Source of the DNA: Rubrivivax sp.
GTDB lineage: Bacteria; Pseudomonadota; Gammaproteobacteria; Burkholderiales; Burkholderiaceae_C
Direction: 5' to 3'
Assembly: GCA_027489455.1 (NCBI GenBank)
Contig: JAIXZR010000271.1
Coordinates: forward strand, 1 to 41,735
DNA: 41,735 nt
In this document: one piece after another, positions 32,677 to 40,892 of the stretch
How positions within the stretch are numbered: position 1 is the first letter of the stretch
Layout of the letters: every line of letters begins with the position of its first letter
Notes under the pieces: model-generated
Seen by the model: only the letters and a program-made list of their open reading frames with translations
Told to the model about the DNA's origin: nothing
The model's database searches: none
Translations under genes and position numbers: made by a program

Positions 32677-33057
32677 ATGGAACGATCCACCCGCCAGCGC
32701 AGCGCCATCCGCAGTGCCATCGAACGCGCGCAGCGCCCGCTGTCGCCACAGGAAGTGCTGGCCGAAGCGCAGGCCGAAGTGCCGGCGCTGGGCCTGGCGA
32801 CGGTCTACCGCAACCTCAAGCTGCTGGTCGATGCGCACGAGGTGACACCCGTCACTCTGCCCGGTGACAGCCCGCGCTACGAGGCCGCGCACCTGCATCA
32901 CCACCACCACTTCCAGTGCACGGCCTGCGCGCGCGTCTACGACGTGCACCAGTGTCCGGGCAACCTGGCCCGCATGGCGCCGCCGGGCTTCACCGTCGAA
33001 CGCCACGAACTCACCCTCTACGGCCGTTGTGCCGATTGCCTGGAGACCGCCCGATGA
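32677..33057 (+). CDS. zur: Fur-family transcriptional regulator, probably zinc-responsive (Zur)
   Basis: This 126-residue Fur-family repressor has an N-terminal winged helix (RQRSAIRSAIERAQRPLSPQEVL, GLATVYRNLKLLVDAHEV). The dimerisation and metal domain has a histidine cluster (EAAHLHHHHHFQC) and structural zinc cysteines in CTACARVYDVHQC and YGRCADC. The start at 32677 (MERSTRQRSAI) is preferred over 32638 because the latter lies inside the predicted -10 element. Its position between znuCBA and zrgA supports a zinc role, though the sequence alone does not separate Zur from Fur. Its stop overlaps the zrgA start (ATGA). Confidence 0.85.
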   Translation: MERSTRQRSAIRSAIERAQRPLSPQEVLAEAQAEVPALGLATVYRNLKLLVDAHEVTPVTLPGDSPRYEAAHLHHHHHFQCTACARVYDVHQCPGNLARMAPPGFTVERHELTLYGRCADCLETAR

Positions 33058-33653
33058 TCCCCCGCCACCTCGCCGGCACGCTGGCCTTCGCCACCTGGGT
33101 TGCCTTGACTGCCAGCCCCGCCGGGGCCCAGGGCCACAAGCACGGCGCCCACCAGCATGGCGTGGCCAAGCTGGCCGTGGCGGTGGACGGCAACCAGCTC
33201 GAGATCACGCTGGAAAGCCCGCTGGACAACCTGCTGGGCTTCGAGCGCGCGCCGCGCACCAACGCCGAGCGCGAGGCCGTGCGCAAGATGGCGCAGCGCT
33301 TCCATGCCGGCACCGAGCTCTTCACGCCCACGGCTGCGGCGGGCTGCACGCCGAAGGGCGCCGAGCTCAGCAGCGAGGTGCTCGACCCCGCCCTGCTGGC
33401 CCCGGCCGGCAGTACCACCGCCGCCCCAGCCGCTGGCACCCCGGCGCCGCCCGCTGCTGCCGCCAAGGACAGCCACGCCGACCTGGACGCCACGGTGCGC
33501 TTCCAGTGCGCCAACCCGGCGGCGCTGAAGGGCGTGGACGTGGGCCTGTTCAAGGCCTTCCCGAAGTTCCGCCAAATCGACGCCGCCGTGGCCGCCGGCA
33601 ACACGCAGCGCGGCAGCAAGCTGAGCCCCAGGCAGACCAGTCTGAGCTGGTAA
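33054..33653 (+). CDS. zrgA: ZrgA-like periplasmic zinc uptake protein (DUF2796)
   Basis: This 199-residue protein has a signal peptide over residues 1-25. The mature N-terminus is His-rich (GHKHGAHQHGVAKLAVAVDG), the hallmark of DUF2796/ZrgA. ZrgA is known in Vibrio as part of a zinc-regulated uptake system. Near residues 100-147 is a variable Ala/Pro linker, followed by DLDATVRFQCANPAALKGVDVGLFKAFP, the conserved C-terminal half. It is translationally coupled to the Zur gene. The remaining zrg genes are absent; here it accompanies a ZnuABC-type transporter, which it may feed. After its TAA the same frame stays open into the next gene. Confidence 0.9.
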   Translation: MIPRHLAGTLAFATWVALTASPAGAQGHKHGAHQHGVAKLAVAVDGNQLEITLESPLDNLLGFERAPRTNAEREAVRKMAQRFHAGTELFTPTAAAGCTPKGAELSSEVLDPALLAPAGSTTAAPAAGTPAPPAAAAKDSHADLDATVRFQCANPAALKGVDVGLFKAFPKFRQIDAAVAAGNTQRGSKLSPRQTSLSW

Positions 33654-33734
33654 GCGCCCGCAGCCTTCGGCACTGGCACCAGACCCCGCGGCGGGCCAGC
33701 CCTGACCGTCTACACCAACGGCACCAACGGGCCG

Positions 33735-34295
33735 GTGGTGCAGCAGGGATTCACCAGCCGCTTCGCTGGCGCGCAACAGAGCCTGCGGATCGTGCTGGAC
33801 AACGGCGAGCAAGTCTCGGCCGGTACCGGGCTCATCCAGATCAACAACATCCAGCAAGCCGAAGCCGGCGCGCAAGTGCCTGCAGGGCTGAGCCTGCAGT
33901 CCTGGCAATCGTCGGCCACCGGCACCATCAACGGCCTGGCAGTCTTCAATCTCTACCTGGCCTTCCTGCCGGTGGACCCTGCCTTCAGCTGGGACCCGCT
34001 GGACGCCTACTTCGGCGGCAACGCAGAAACTCTGCTGCAAGGCAACCCCGCCTTGCTGCCGGCCAGCATCGACCCGGGACTCACCGGCACGGCCCTGCCT
34101 CTGCAGGTGCTCGACCGGTTCACTGGCGGTGTCTTCCTGGGCACGAACCATGGCCTGACCAACACCGTCAACTCGGCTGGCAACTTCGCACTGCTCAGCG
34201 TGGTGCCGGTACCGGTGCCGGAGCCCGCCCCGGCCGCGCTGCTGGCGCTGGGGCTGGCGATGGTGGCGCTGGCCAGGACGCGTCAACGCCGCTGA
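33735..34295 (+). CDS. PEP-CTERM sorting domain protein, 5'-truncated
   Basis: This 186-codon frame is read from GTG 33735. Its C-terminus is a clear exosortase signal: VPVPEPAPAALLALGLAMVALARTRQRR (PEP motif, hydrophobic span, basic tail). The preceding part is beta-rich (SLRIVLDNGEQVSAGTGLIQINN, TGTINGLAVFNLYLAFLP). There is no signal peptide, which every PEP-CTERM protein needs. Protein-like sequence (LTVYTNGTNGPVV) continues upstream of 33735 back to zrgA, whose stop at 33651 closes the same frame without any ATG between. I infer that the 5' part has been lost, so this is probably a remnant. Composition is somewhat less GC-rich than the flanks. Confidence 0.7.
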   Translation: MVQQGFTSRFAGAQQSLRIVLDNGEQVSAGTGLIQINNIQQAEAGAQVPAGLSLQSWQSSATGTINGLAVFNLYLAFLPVDPAFSWDPLDAYFGGNAETLLQGNPALLPASIDPGLTGTALPLQVLDRFTGGVFLGTNHGLTNTVNSAGNFALLSVVPVPVPEPAPAALLALGLAMVALARTRQRR

Positions 34296-34303
34296 CCCGC
34301 CGG

Positions 34304-34322
34304 GGCGCGCAGCCGGCGCGCC
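34304..34322. terminator. GC hairpin after the PEP-CTERM remnant
   Basis: GGCGCGC (34304-34310) and GCGCGCC (34316-34322) form a 7-base stem with a 5-base loop, 8 bases past the stop codon and 17 bases before the next start. There is no T tract. It could also be a leader element of the copper cluster. Confidence 0.4.
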
Positions 34323-34339
34323 GCTGGTACATTGGCACG

Positions 34340-34741
34340 ATGCTCCGCCCCCGGCCTTCGCTATGGCGGCACCTGCTGGTTTGGTGCCTGGCCCTGCTGC
34401 TTCCCTTGCAGGCGCTGGCGGCTGGGACGGCCATGCACTGTGCTGGGATGACCTTGCCCGGCGCGGCCGCCCAGGCCACACCGCCCTGCCACGCTGAGGC
34501 ACTGGCTTCGCTGGACGCCACCCTGCCAAGCAGCGCCGCGGTGGCAGATGATCTTTCCGCCGATACGGCGCACGGCTGCAGCGCTTGCGCGGCCTGCTGC
34601 ATCGCCACCGCCCTGCCCAGCCGCAGCCGCTGGGCCGGTGCCGCCGACGCTGCGCCCACACACCCCAGCGTCGCACAGGCGCACCGGGCCAGCATCACCG
34701 CCGCCGGCCTCGACCGACCGCCCAAGCCCGCCATCGCCTGA
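34340..34741 (+). CDS. Cysteine-rich exported protein of a copper cluster
   Basis: This 133-residue protein has a signal peptide over residues 1-28 (RHLLVWCLALLLPLQALAAG). The mature part has many metal-ligand residues: MHCAGM, PPCHAEA, and HGCSACAACC. It resembles the small proteins (DUF2946-like) that precede copper-resistance genes in betaproteobacteria, but I cannot name a family with certainty. Binding of Cu(I) in the periplasm is inferred from composition and from the multicopper oxidase downstream. It is the first gene of the cluster and lies 56 bases before the next. Confidence 0.72.
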   Translation: MLRPRPSLWRHLLVWCLALLLPLQALAAGTAMHCAGMTLPGAAAQATPPCHAEALASLDATLPSSAAVADDLSADTAHGCSACAACCIATALPSRSRWAGAADAAPTHPSVAQAHRASITAAGLDRPPKPAIA

Positions 34742-34797
34742 AGTTCGCGCGGCGCCGCCAGGGTGCCGTCCTGCCCTTCTTCGATGCGAGGCCTGCG

Positions 34798-35175
34798 ATG
34801 GTCCGAATTTCCTTGACTTGCCGCGCGGCATGCGTGGCGGCGCTGATGCTGGCGTCGTGGGCCAGCGGCGCTGCCGTGGCGTCCCCGCCCGCGCCCGCCG
34901 CAGCGGCCGATCCCACCCAGCCCCAGGCCAGCGTGCCACCCGTGGTGCACCGCTCGGCCTTCACCCGCTACCGGCCGCTGGCCACCCCGGCGCCGGTGCC
35001 CTGGCGCGAGGCCAACGAGACCGTCAACCGCATCGGCGGCTGGCGCGCCTATGCGCGTGAAGCCGCGCAGCCCGAGCCCGCAGCCGCAACGCCGGCCGCC
35101 ACGCCCGCGCCCACCGCACCGGCCACCCCGGCTTCGACGCCAGCACTGCCGAAGGGGCACCGCCATGCGCATTGA
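34798..35175 (+). CDS. Exported His-tailed protein of a copper cluster
   Basis: This 125-residue protein has a signal peptide over about residues 1-28. A conserved core, HRSAFTRYRPLATPAPVPWREANETVNRIGGW, lies near residues 50-82. An Ala/Pro/Thr-rich linker and a terminal GHRHAH follow, likely metal-binding. GAGG lies 6 bases before the ATG. It overlaps the TolC-type gene by 11 bases, so they are translationally coupled. Proteins with this core commonly sit beside TolC and copper-oxidase genes; the function is unknown but a periplasmic copper chaperone is plausible. Confidence 0.75.
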   Translation: MVRISLTCRAACVAALMLASWASGAAVASPPAPAAAADPTQPQASVPPVVHRSAFTRYRPLATPAPVPWREANETVNRIGGWRAYAREAAQPEPAAATPAATPAPTAPATPASTPALPKGHRHAH

Positions 35176-36586
35176 GCTTGCCCGCTGGCCCACCCCCGCG
35201 GCACTGGCCGCTACGCTGGCCTTGGCCGGCTGCAGCACGCTGGACCCCCAGGCCGCCGTGCAGCCGCTGCAGCAGCAGGCGCAGGCCCGCTACGGCGCCG
35301 AGCTGCAGGTCTCGCGCAGCGATGCCGACCAGGCCCGCATCACTGAGCGCGTCGACGCCCTGCTGCGCACGCCGCTTTCGGCCGACAGTGCCGTGCAGAT
35401 CGCCCTGCTCCACCACCGCGGCCTGCAGGCCCGGCTGCAGGGGCTGGAGATCGCCGATGCCGAGCGTGTGCAGGCCACGCGGCTGCGCAACCCCGGCTTC
35501 AGCTGGGGCCGCAGCACGCAGGGCGACGAGCGCGAGATCGAACGTGGCCTGCACCTGGACATCGCCCGGTTGATCGCCCTGCCCTGGCTGGCGCCGATGG
35601 CGAAGCGGCAGTTCGAACAGGCCCAGGCCGGCGTGATGCAGCAGATGCTGGCCGTGGCCGCCGACACGCGCCGCGCGTTCGTGCAGGCGGTGGCGGCCGA
35701 AGAGACCGTGCGCTACATGCAGCAGGTGATGCAGGCCGCCGAAGCCAGCGCAGAACTGGCCCGGCGCATGGCCGCGGTGGGCAACTTCAATGCCCTGAAC
35801 CAGGCGCGTGAACAGGCCTTCTATGCCGAGGCGGCGTTGAACCTGGCACGCGCCCAGCAGGCGCGCACCGCCAGCCGCGAACGCCTGACGCGCCAGCTGG
35901 GCCTGTGGGGCACGCAGACCGGCTACACGCTGCCGCCGCGCCTGCCCGACCTGCCGCCCGAGCCCGCCGACCAGCCCGACATCGAACGCACCGCGATGGC
36001 CCAGCGCCTGGACGTGCAGGCCGCCCGCGCCACCGCCGAGCAGACCGCGAAGAACCTCGGGCTGACGCAGGCCACGCGCTTCGTCAACGTGCTCGAGCTC
36101 GGCGTGATGCGCAACGGCTCGAACGAGGCGCCCACCCAGCGCGGCTGGGAGATCGGCTTCGAGCTGCCGCTGTTCGACAGCGGCAGCGCCCGCGTTGCCA
36201 AGGCCGAGGCCAGCTACCGCCAGGCGCTGCACCAGGCCGCGGACGTGGCCATCAACGCCCGCAGCGAGGTGCGCGAGGCCTATGCCGCCTACCGCACGGC
36301 CTGGGACATCGCCCGCCACCACCGGGACGAGATCGTGCCGCTGCGCCAGCGCATCCAGCAGGAGAACGTGCTGCGTTACAACGGCATGCTCATTGGCGTG
36401 TTCGAACTGCTCGCGGACACGCGCGCGCAGATCGCCAGCGTCAACGCCGCCATCGAGGCGCTGCGCGACTTCTGGCTGGCCCAGGCCGCGCTGGACCAGG
36501 CCCTGATCGGCCCCGCTGGCGCCCTTCCCTCCGGCCTGACCGCCGGCCCTGCGGCGCCCTCTGCTGCCGCCGACAAAGGACATTGA
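35165..36586 (+). CDS. TolC-family outer-membrane efflux lipoprotein
   Basis: This 473-residue outer-membrane factor has a lipoprotein signal ending LALAGC, with Cys23 lipidated. Two long alpha-helical repeats follow the TolC pattern (SADSAVQIALLHHRGLQARLQGLEIADAERV near residue 75, and TAMAQRLDVQAARATAEQTAKNLG near 275). Beta-strand segments (WGRSTQGD, GWEIGFELPLFDSG) form the pore. The C-terminus is a disordered Ala/Pro tail. No membrane-fusion or RND partner is in the window. Its setting between the small copper proteins and the oxidase suggests copper or metal efflux. It ends 3 bases before the oxidase start. Confidence 0.9.
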   Translation: MRIELARWPTPAALAATLALAGCSTLDPQAAVQPLQQQAQARYGAELQVSRSDADQARITERVDALLRTPLSADSAVQIALLHHRGLQARLQGLEIADAERVQATRLRNPGFSWGRSTQGDEREIERGLHLDIARLIALPWLAPMAKRQFEQAQAGVMQQMLAVAADTRRAFVQAVAAEETVRYMQQVMQAAEASAELARRMAAVGNFNALNQAREQAFYAEAALNLARAQQARTASRERLTRQLGLWGTQTGYTLPPRLPDLPPEPADQPDIERTAMAQRLDVQAARATAEQTAKNLGLTQATRFVNVLELGVMRNGSNEAPTQRGWEIGFELPLFDSGSARVAKAEASYRQALHQAADVAINARSEVREAYAAYRTAWDIARHHRDEIVPLRQRIQQENVLRYNGMLIGVFELLADTRAQIASVNAAIEALRDFWLAQAALDQALIGPAGALPSGLTAGPAAPSAAADKGH

Positions 36587-36589
36587 GCC

Positions 36590-37984
36590 ATGGTTTCCCG
36601 ACGCAACTTCCTGGGCCGCAGCGGCCTGGCCGCGGCCACCACGATGGCGGCTGCCGGCGTCAGCAAGGTGGCGATGGCCGCGCTGCCCGAGCCCGTGATC
36701 CAGACCACGGCCGACACCGCGCCGCCGCTGCTGCCGAAGAACGGCCGCCCCTACAACCCGGTGGTCACCCTCAACGGCTGGACCCTGCCCTGGCGCATGA
36801 ACAACGGGGTGAAGGAATTCCACCTGGTGGCCGAACCCGTGGTGCGCGAGATGACGCCCGGCTTCCGCGCCCACCTGTGGGGCTACAACGGCCAGAGCCC
36901 GGGGCCGACGATCGAGGTGGTGGAAGGCGACCGCGTGCGCCTGTTCGTCACCAACCGGCTGGGCGAGCTCACCAGCATCCACTGGCATGGCCAGCGCCTG
37001 CCCAATGGCATGGACGGCGTGACCGGGCTCAACCAGCCCGGCATCCCGCCGGGCAAGACCTATGTCTACGAATTCGTCGCGCGCCGGCCCGGCACCTTCA
37101 TGTACCACCCGCATGCCGACGAGATGGTGCAGATGGCGATGGGGATGATGGGCTTCTGGGTCACCCACCCCAAGGCCAAGCACCCGCTCATCGACGAGGT
37201 CGACCGCGACTTCTGCTTCCTGCTCAATGCCTACGACATCGATCCCGGCAGCGCCACGCCGAAGATCATGACGATGCTGGACTTCAACCTCTGGTCGTGG
37301 AACAGCCGCATCTACCCCGGCATCGACCCGCTGGTGGTGCGCCAGAACGACCGCGTGCGCATCCGCGTGGGCAACCTGACGATGACGAACCACCCGATCC
37401 ACCTGCACGGGCACGAGTTCCTCATCACCGGCACCGACGGCGGCCCCACGCCAAAGACCGCGCGCCAGTACGAGATCACCGCCGACATCGCGGTGGGCCA
37501 GATGCGGCAGCTGGACTTCATCGCCGACGAGCCCGGCGACTGGGCCTTCCACTGCCACAAGAGCCACCACACGATGAACGCGATGGGCCACGACGTGCCC
37601 ACGATGATCGGCGTCGACCACCGCGAGGTGGTCCGCAAGATCACGCAGCTGGTGCCCGACTACATGGTGATGGGCGAACGCGGCATGAAGGACATGACCG
37701 AGATGGAGATGCCCCTGCCCGACAACACCGCGCCGATGATGAATGGCTTCGGGCCCTTCGGCGCCATCGGCATGGGCGGCATGTTCAGCGTGCTGAAGGT
37801 GCGCGCCGACCAGAAGCGCGGCGACTACCGCGACCCGGGCTGGTACACCCACCCGCCGGGCACGGTGGCCTACGAGTGGACTGGCACCCTGGCCGAGCCT
37901 GCGCGCGCGGCGGCGCCACCCGTGGCCAAGGACGCCGTGGAAGTGACGGTGCGCAAGCCCGGCGGCGGACACGCAGGGCATTGA
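36590..37984 (+). CDS. Tat-exported multicopper oxidase (copper resistance type)
   Basis: This 464-residue multicopper oxidase has a twin-arginine signal (VSRRNFLGRSGLAAATTMA). All four copper motifs are present: His131-Trp-His133, His173-Pro-His175, His268/His271/His273 (HPIHLHGHEF), and His321-Cys322-His323 with His327 and axial Met332 for the type 1 site. A Met-rich stretch (about 355-400, ERGMKDMTEMEMPLPDN and GAIGMGGMF) resembles Cu(I)-binding regions of CueO/CopA. It likely oxidises Cu(I) to less toxic Cu(II) in the periplasm. It is compact compared with CopA of Pseudomonas (about 600 residues). It is last in the cluster. Confidence 0.92.
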   Translation: MVSRRNFLGRSGLAAATTMAAAGVSKVAMAALPEPVIQTTADTAPPLLPKNGRPYNPVVTLNGWTLPWRMNNGVKEFHLVAEPVVREMTPGFRAHLWGYNGQSPGPTIEVVEGDRVRLFVTNRLGELTSIHWHGQRLPNGMDGVTGLNQPGIPPGKTYVYEFVARRPGTFMYHPHADEMVQMAMGMMGFWVTHPKAKHPLIDEVDRDFCFLLNAYDIDPGSATPKIMTMLDFNLWSWNSRIYPGIDPLVVRQNDRVRIRVGNLTMTNHPIHLHGHEFLITGTDGGPTPKTARQYEITADIAVGQMRQLDFIADEPGDWAFHCHKSHHTMNAMGHDVPTMIGVDHREVVRKITQLVPDYMVMGERGMKDMTEMEMPLPDNTAPMMNGFGPFGAIGMGGMFSVLKVRADQKRGDYRDPGWYTHPPGTVAYEWTGTLAEPARAAAPPVAKDAVEVTVRKPGGGHAGH

Positions 37985-37996
37985 GCGGGCCCGCTG

Positions 37997-38029
37997 TCCG
38001 GCCTACGTACGGCCTACGTCCGGCCTACT
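37997..38029. repeat. Three tandem 11-base repeats between convergent genes
   Basis: TCCGGCCTACG, TACGGCCTACG and TCCGGCCTACT follow each other without gaps. The third unit overlaps the stop codon of the minus-strand hydrolase gene. Just upstream, GCGGGCCCGC (37985-37994) is a 10-base palindrome directly after the oxidase stop. Together they fill the 40-base gap between the convergent genes. Confidence 0.8.
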
Positions 38030-39638
38030 CCACCAAGAAGAGCGGCTTGACCTGAGTGAGGCAACTGCTGTTCGGCGCTTGCCGTGGGTTGGCCAGAAAG
38101 TCCGTGGACATCTGGATCACGCAGCTTGTCGCCGGCATGCCTGGGGGCGGGAAGAACGACCCGTGCCCCAGGCCGGGGAAGGTGTAGACATAGGCGTTCT
38201 TCAGGTTCCTGGCCACGGCTTCGCCGTACGGCTGCGGCGTCACGGGGTCGTAGGCGCCGTTCAACACCAGCGTGGGGATGTCGGTGTTCTCGTAGACAAA
38301 GGGCGGCTTCAGATCAGCCTGCAGGATGTCGCAGACCTTCCCCACCGTTTCGCCTTCGCGGATGCCCCAGGCAACGAGTTGTGGAAACGGTGGCGGCAGC
38401 ACCTGGCTGGGCGTGGCCTGCACCGATTGGGCCCGGGCGCAGAGCACGCTGTGGTACATGCCCTTGGCGCTGCCGGTACTGCTTTCCAGATCCGAGGACA
38501 GGTTGTTCGCGACCCAGCCGAAGTTCCCCTGGCTGGCAGCCTGGATGTACTTGGGGATGGACGTGCCACGGGCGGTCTCGCCGGAATAGGGGCGAACCAG
38601 CGCCGCCAGCAAGGCCGTGGCAAAGGCGTTGCCATCGAGCTGGGTCACGACCGCCTGCTTGCTCACCGGCGTGGTCAGGGTCAGGGCCACTGGCTTCTGG
38701 TTGAACTGGTCGACGAGGGCCAGAAACTTCTGCTCGAGCTGGGGATAGGCCTGGCCGCAACGTCGATCCTGGGCGCAGGCATGGAACAGGTTGCGCAGGG
38801 CAAAACTCAAGGTGTGGCCCGCTGCCAGGTTGAAATCGATGTCGGGCCGGACGACGCCATCGATGATCACGCTGCGGAGTTTCGCCTTGTGCTTGTCCGC
38901 CTGGGCGATGACGTATTGCCCCAGCAGCGTGCCGTAAGAAACCCCGTAGTAATTGAAGGCGCGGTAACCCAGCGTCTGGGCGACGAAATAGATGTCCGCC
39001 GCGTTCTCGCGGGTGTTGAAGGCGTCGAGGTTGATGCCTTGCGCCTTGAAGCGGTCAAGGCAGGTCTTGAACCAGCGGGGGTCGGTGTAGGCCATCTCGC
39101 CCTTGGCCACAGCGATGTTCTTGGCGTCGTATTCAGGGCAGGACAGGAACGGCTTGGAATACCGTGTGCCCCGCTCTTCGACGAAGACGAGGTCGCGGCT
39201 CTTCAGGACGGCTTGCAGCTCGGGCAGCGTCGGCACGGCCCAGTTGACGATCACGCCGATGGTGGAATCCCCCGGGCCGCCTTGTTCGACGAACAGCGGG
39301 TCGGCCGCAGGGCGCTGGCTGGTGCTGCGGATGCGCACGACGGCCAGCTGGATGGTGCGCCCCTGGGGTGCTGCGTGCAGTTCCGGGGCGGTGACGTACC
39401 CGCAATCCGACAGGGCCGCCACGGCCGCCGGCATGTCGAAGGCCTTGCAGTCCACGGTTTGCCATGCTGCGCCGAACTTCGCACGAGCGATGCTGGCGGC
39501 ATGCGCAGCAGTGCCGCCGGCCAGCAAAGCCCCGACGGTGAACCCCAGCAGCAGGCTGCGGGGCCAGCGTGCGCGTGCCGGCTTCGCGGCGGGGATGCTG
39601 CGGACCAGGCGGCGCGCTGGGCGTGAAGGTGCGGTCAT
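38025..39638 (-). CDS. Secreted alpha/beta hydrolase with TAP-like C-terminal domain
   Basis: This 537-residue protein resembles the tripeptidyl aminopeptidases of Streptomyces (SlpD/TAP group). An N-terminal signal region (ARWPRSLLLGFTVGALLAGGTAAHA) ends near residue 48. Oxyanion motif EQGGPG lies at 119-124, VFVEERGTRYS replaces the more usual D-x-R-G form, the nucleophile is Ser234 in YYGVSYGTLLG, the acid is in LVLNGAYDPVTP, and the base is in FPGLGHGSFF. Several paired cysteines suit an exported enzyme. GGAGG lies 8 bases before the ATG at 39638. It follows the TraB/ChaN-like gene by 34 bases on the same strand. Composition looks less GC-rich than the upstream clusters. Confidence 0.88.
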   Translation of the reverse strand: MTAPSRPARRLVRSIPAAKPARARWPRSLLLGFTVGALLAGGTAAHAASIARAKFGAAWQTVDCKAFDMPAAVAALSDCGYVTAPELHAAPQGRTIQLAVVRIRSTSQRPAADPLFVEQGGPGDSTIGVIVNWAVPTLPELQAVLKSRDLVFVEERGTRYSKPFLSCPEYDAKNIAVAKGEMAYTDPRWFKTCLDRFKAQGINLDAFNTRENAADIYFVAQTLGYRAFNYYGVSYGTLLGQYVIAQADKHKAKLRSVIIDGVVRPDIDFNLAAGHTLSFALRNLFHACAQDRRCGQAYPQLEQKFLALVDQFNQKPVALTLTTPVSKQAVVTQLDGNAFATALLAALVRPYSGETARGTSIPKYIQAASQGNFGWVANNLSSDLESSTGSAKGMYHSVLCARAQSVQATPSQVLPPPFPQLVAWGIREGETVGKVCDILQADLKPPFVYENTDIPTLVLNGAYDPVTPQPYGEAVARNLKNAYVYTFPGLGHGSFFPPPGMPATSCVIQMSTDFLANPRQAPNSSCLTQVKPLFLVE

Positions 39639-39672
39639 CGTTGGATCCTCCGGAAGGTGTCGAACGCGGGGG

Positions 39673-40824
39673 TCAGTTGTCGAGGCCGGGCAGCTGCCCC
39701 TCGATGTGCTCGGGGGCCTCGATGGTGCGCAGCCATTTCACCGACCCGACTACCCACTTCGGGTCGAGCTTGCGCAACTCCGCCACCAGGCCGGGCAGGT
39801 GCGCCGCCCCGTAGGTGATGAAGATCTTGTCGTCCGGCGACTGCATGATGCGTTGCGCCAGGGCGCGGTTGCGGAAGTCCAGGATCACCGGCTGCATCCG
39901 GCCTGGCGTCGTGCTGGCGGTGGCCTGGTTGAGCGTGAACAGCCCCCGGCAGGTCACGCCACCAAGTGCCTTCTGTGACGCGCTCCCGCGCTTCAACCAT
40001 TCCACCAGCTTGAGCATGAACGCGTTGTCGTTCGTGGCGGGCTTGGGCTGGAAGTCGTTGGCATGGGCCTTCGCGAAGGCTGGATCCTCGCGCATCAGTC
40101 GCTCGTACTCCGCCTTGAGCTCCAGGGCATCGACGTCGGCCACGAGGTGGCGCTTCGGATGCTCGGCCTTGTCGGCTTCCAGCAGGCCGAAGTAGTCGAG
40201 CTGGAACTTCATCCCGCAGACCTCACCGATCGACTTGTAGGTCCCGCTCAGGTCGCTGCCGCCCACGAGTTCGTGCGACAGCTTTTCAAAGAAGGCCTGT
40301 GATTCCGGCGTGGGGGTCTGCACGCCTTCGTAGTAGCTCACATAGCCTTCCGACAGCGCTTTCTCCACGTCGTAAATGACGGCCTGGTAGAAGCGCTCGG
40401 ACCCGATGTGCTGCATGCCTTGGAAGACAACACGTTTCGAGCCATTCGTCAGCGACACCTGCGGCACGGTGGCTGGCCGCGTATCGGTGACGATCATCAG
40501 ATAGTAGAAGGGGGCTGCGACCACGACGCCGAAGATCAGCGTCCAGCCCAGCAGGCTGCGCGACCAGACCGAAGCGAACGACCGGCCCGCACCGGTGTTG
40601 GAAAGCCTTCGGATGACCCAGGCGCTCGGGACGGCCATGACCGCTGCCACCAGCACCAGCAGGATGAGCAGCCCATAGCCCCAGCCCAGGAGGATGGGCA
40701 GCCCGAGGACGAAGGCCACCACCAGGACGAACAAGGCGATGGCCTGCAGACGGATGCGCCAGAGTGGTGGGTGCACGGCAGCGGATGTCCCGGACGATGG
40801 GTTCATGTTCGACGATGTCTTCAT
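39673..40824 (-). CDS. Membrane protein with TraB/ChaN/TIKI-superfamily-like domain
   Basis: This 383-residue protein has three hydrophobic segments in the first 115 residues (LQAIALFVLVVAFVLGLP, GLLILLVLVAAVMAVPSAWV, LLGWTLIFGVVVAAPFYYLM). A soluble domain follows with KRVVFQGMQHIGSERFYQAV, YVSYYEGVQ, and late KIFITYGAAHLPGLVAEL. This pattern (Gly-x-x-His at the start, Tyr-Glu-Gly-Val, and Tyr-Gly-x-x-His-x-Pro-Gly at the end) matches the erythromycin esterase/TraB/ChaN/TIKI fold, members of which are proteases, heme-binding proteins or esterases. The start at 40824 is based on the membrane segments; the Shine-Dalgarno is weak. It is co-oriented with the TAP-type hydrolase. Confidence 0.75.
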   Translation of the reverse strand: MKTSSNMNPSSGTSAAVHPPLWRIRLQAIALFVLVVAFVLGLPILLGWGYGLLILLVLVAAVMAVPSAWVIRRLSNTGAGRSFASVWSRSLLGWTLIFGVVVAAPFYYLMIVTDTRPATVPQVSLTNGSKRVVFQGMQHIGSERFYQAVIYDVEKALSEGYVSYYEGVQTPTPESQAFFEKLSHELVGGSDLSGTYKSIGEVCGMKFQLDYFGLLEADKAEHPKRHLVADVDALELKAEYERLMREDPAFAKAHANDFQPKPATNDNAFMLKLVEWLKRGSASQKALGGVTCRGLFTLNQATASTTPGRMQPVILDFRNRALAQRIMQSPDDKIFITYGAAHLPGLVAELRKLDPKWVVGSVKWLRTIEAPEHIEGQLPGLDN

Positions 40825-40892
40825 GCTGGCATGTTTCTTCAGCGACACGCCACAGAGAAATCGCGCGTTGTGAACAGGGCGCTGCCGACAGC

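Noticed and set aside
34195..35238. Minus-strand frame of 347 codons opposite the copper-cluster small genes
   Set aside because: Low-complexity Gly/Arg/Ala translation; the plus-strand genes have signal peptides and ribosome-binding sites.
35024..37981. Very long open frame (985 codons) on the minus strand opposite the TolC and multicopper oxidase genes
   Set aside because: It is the antisense shadow of two well-supported genes. The translation is rich in His, Arg, Ala, Gly and Val with no domain, as expected in very GC-rich DNA.
38079..39626. Plus-strand frame of 515 codons opposite the TAP-type hydrolase
   Set aside because: The minus strand has the complete catalytic set and a GGAGG ribosome-binding site; this frame has no domain.
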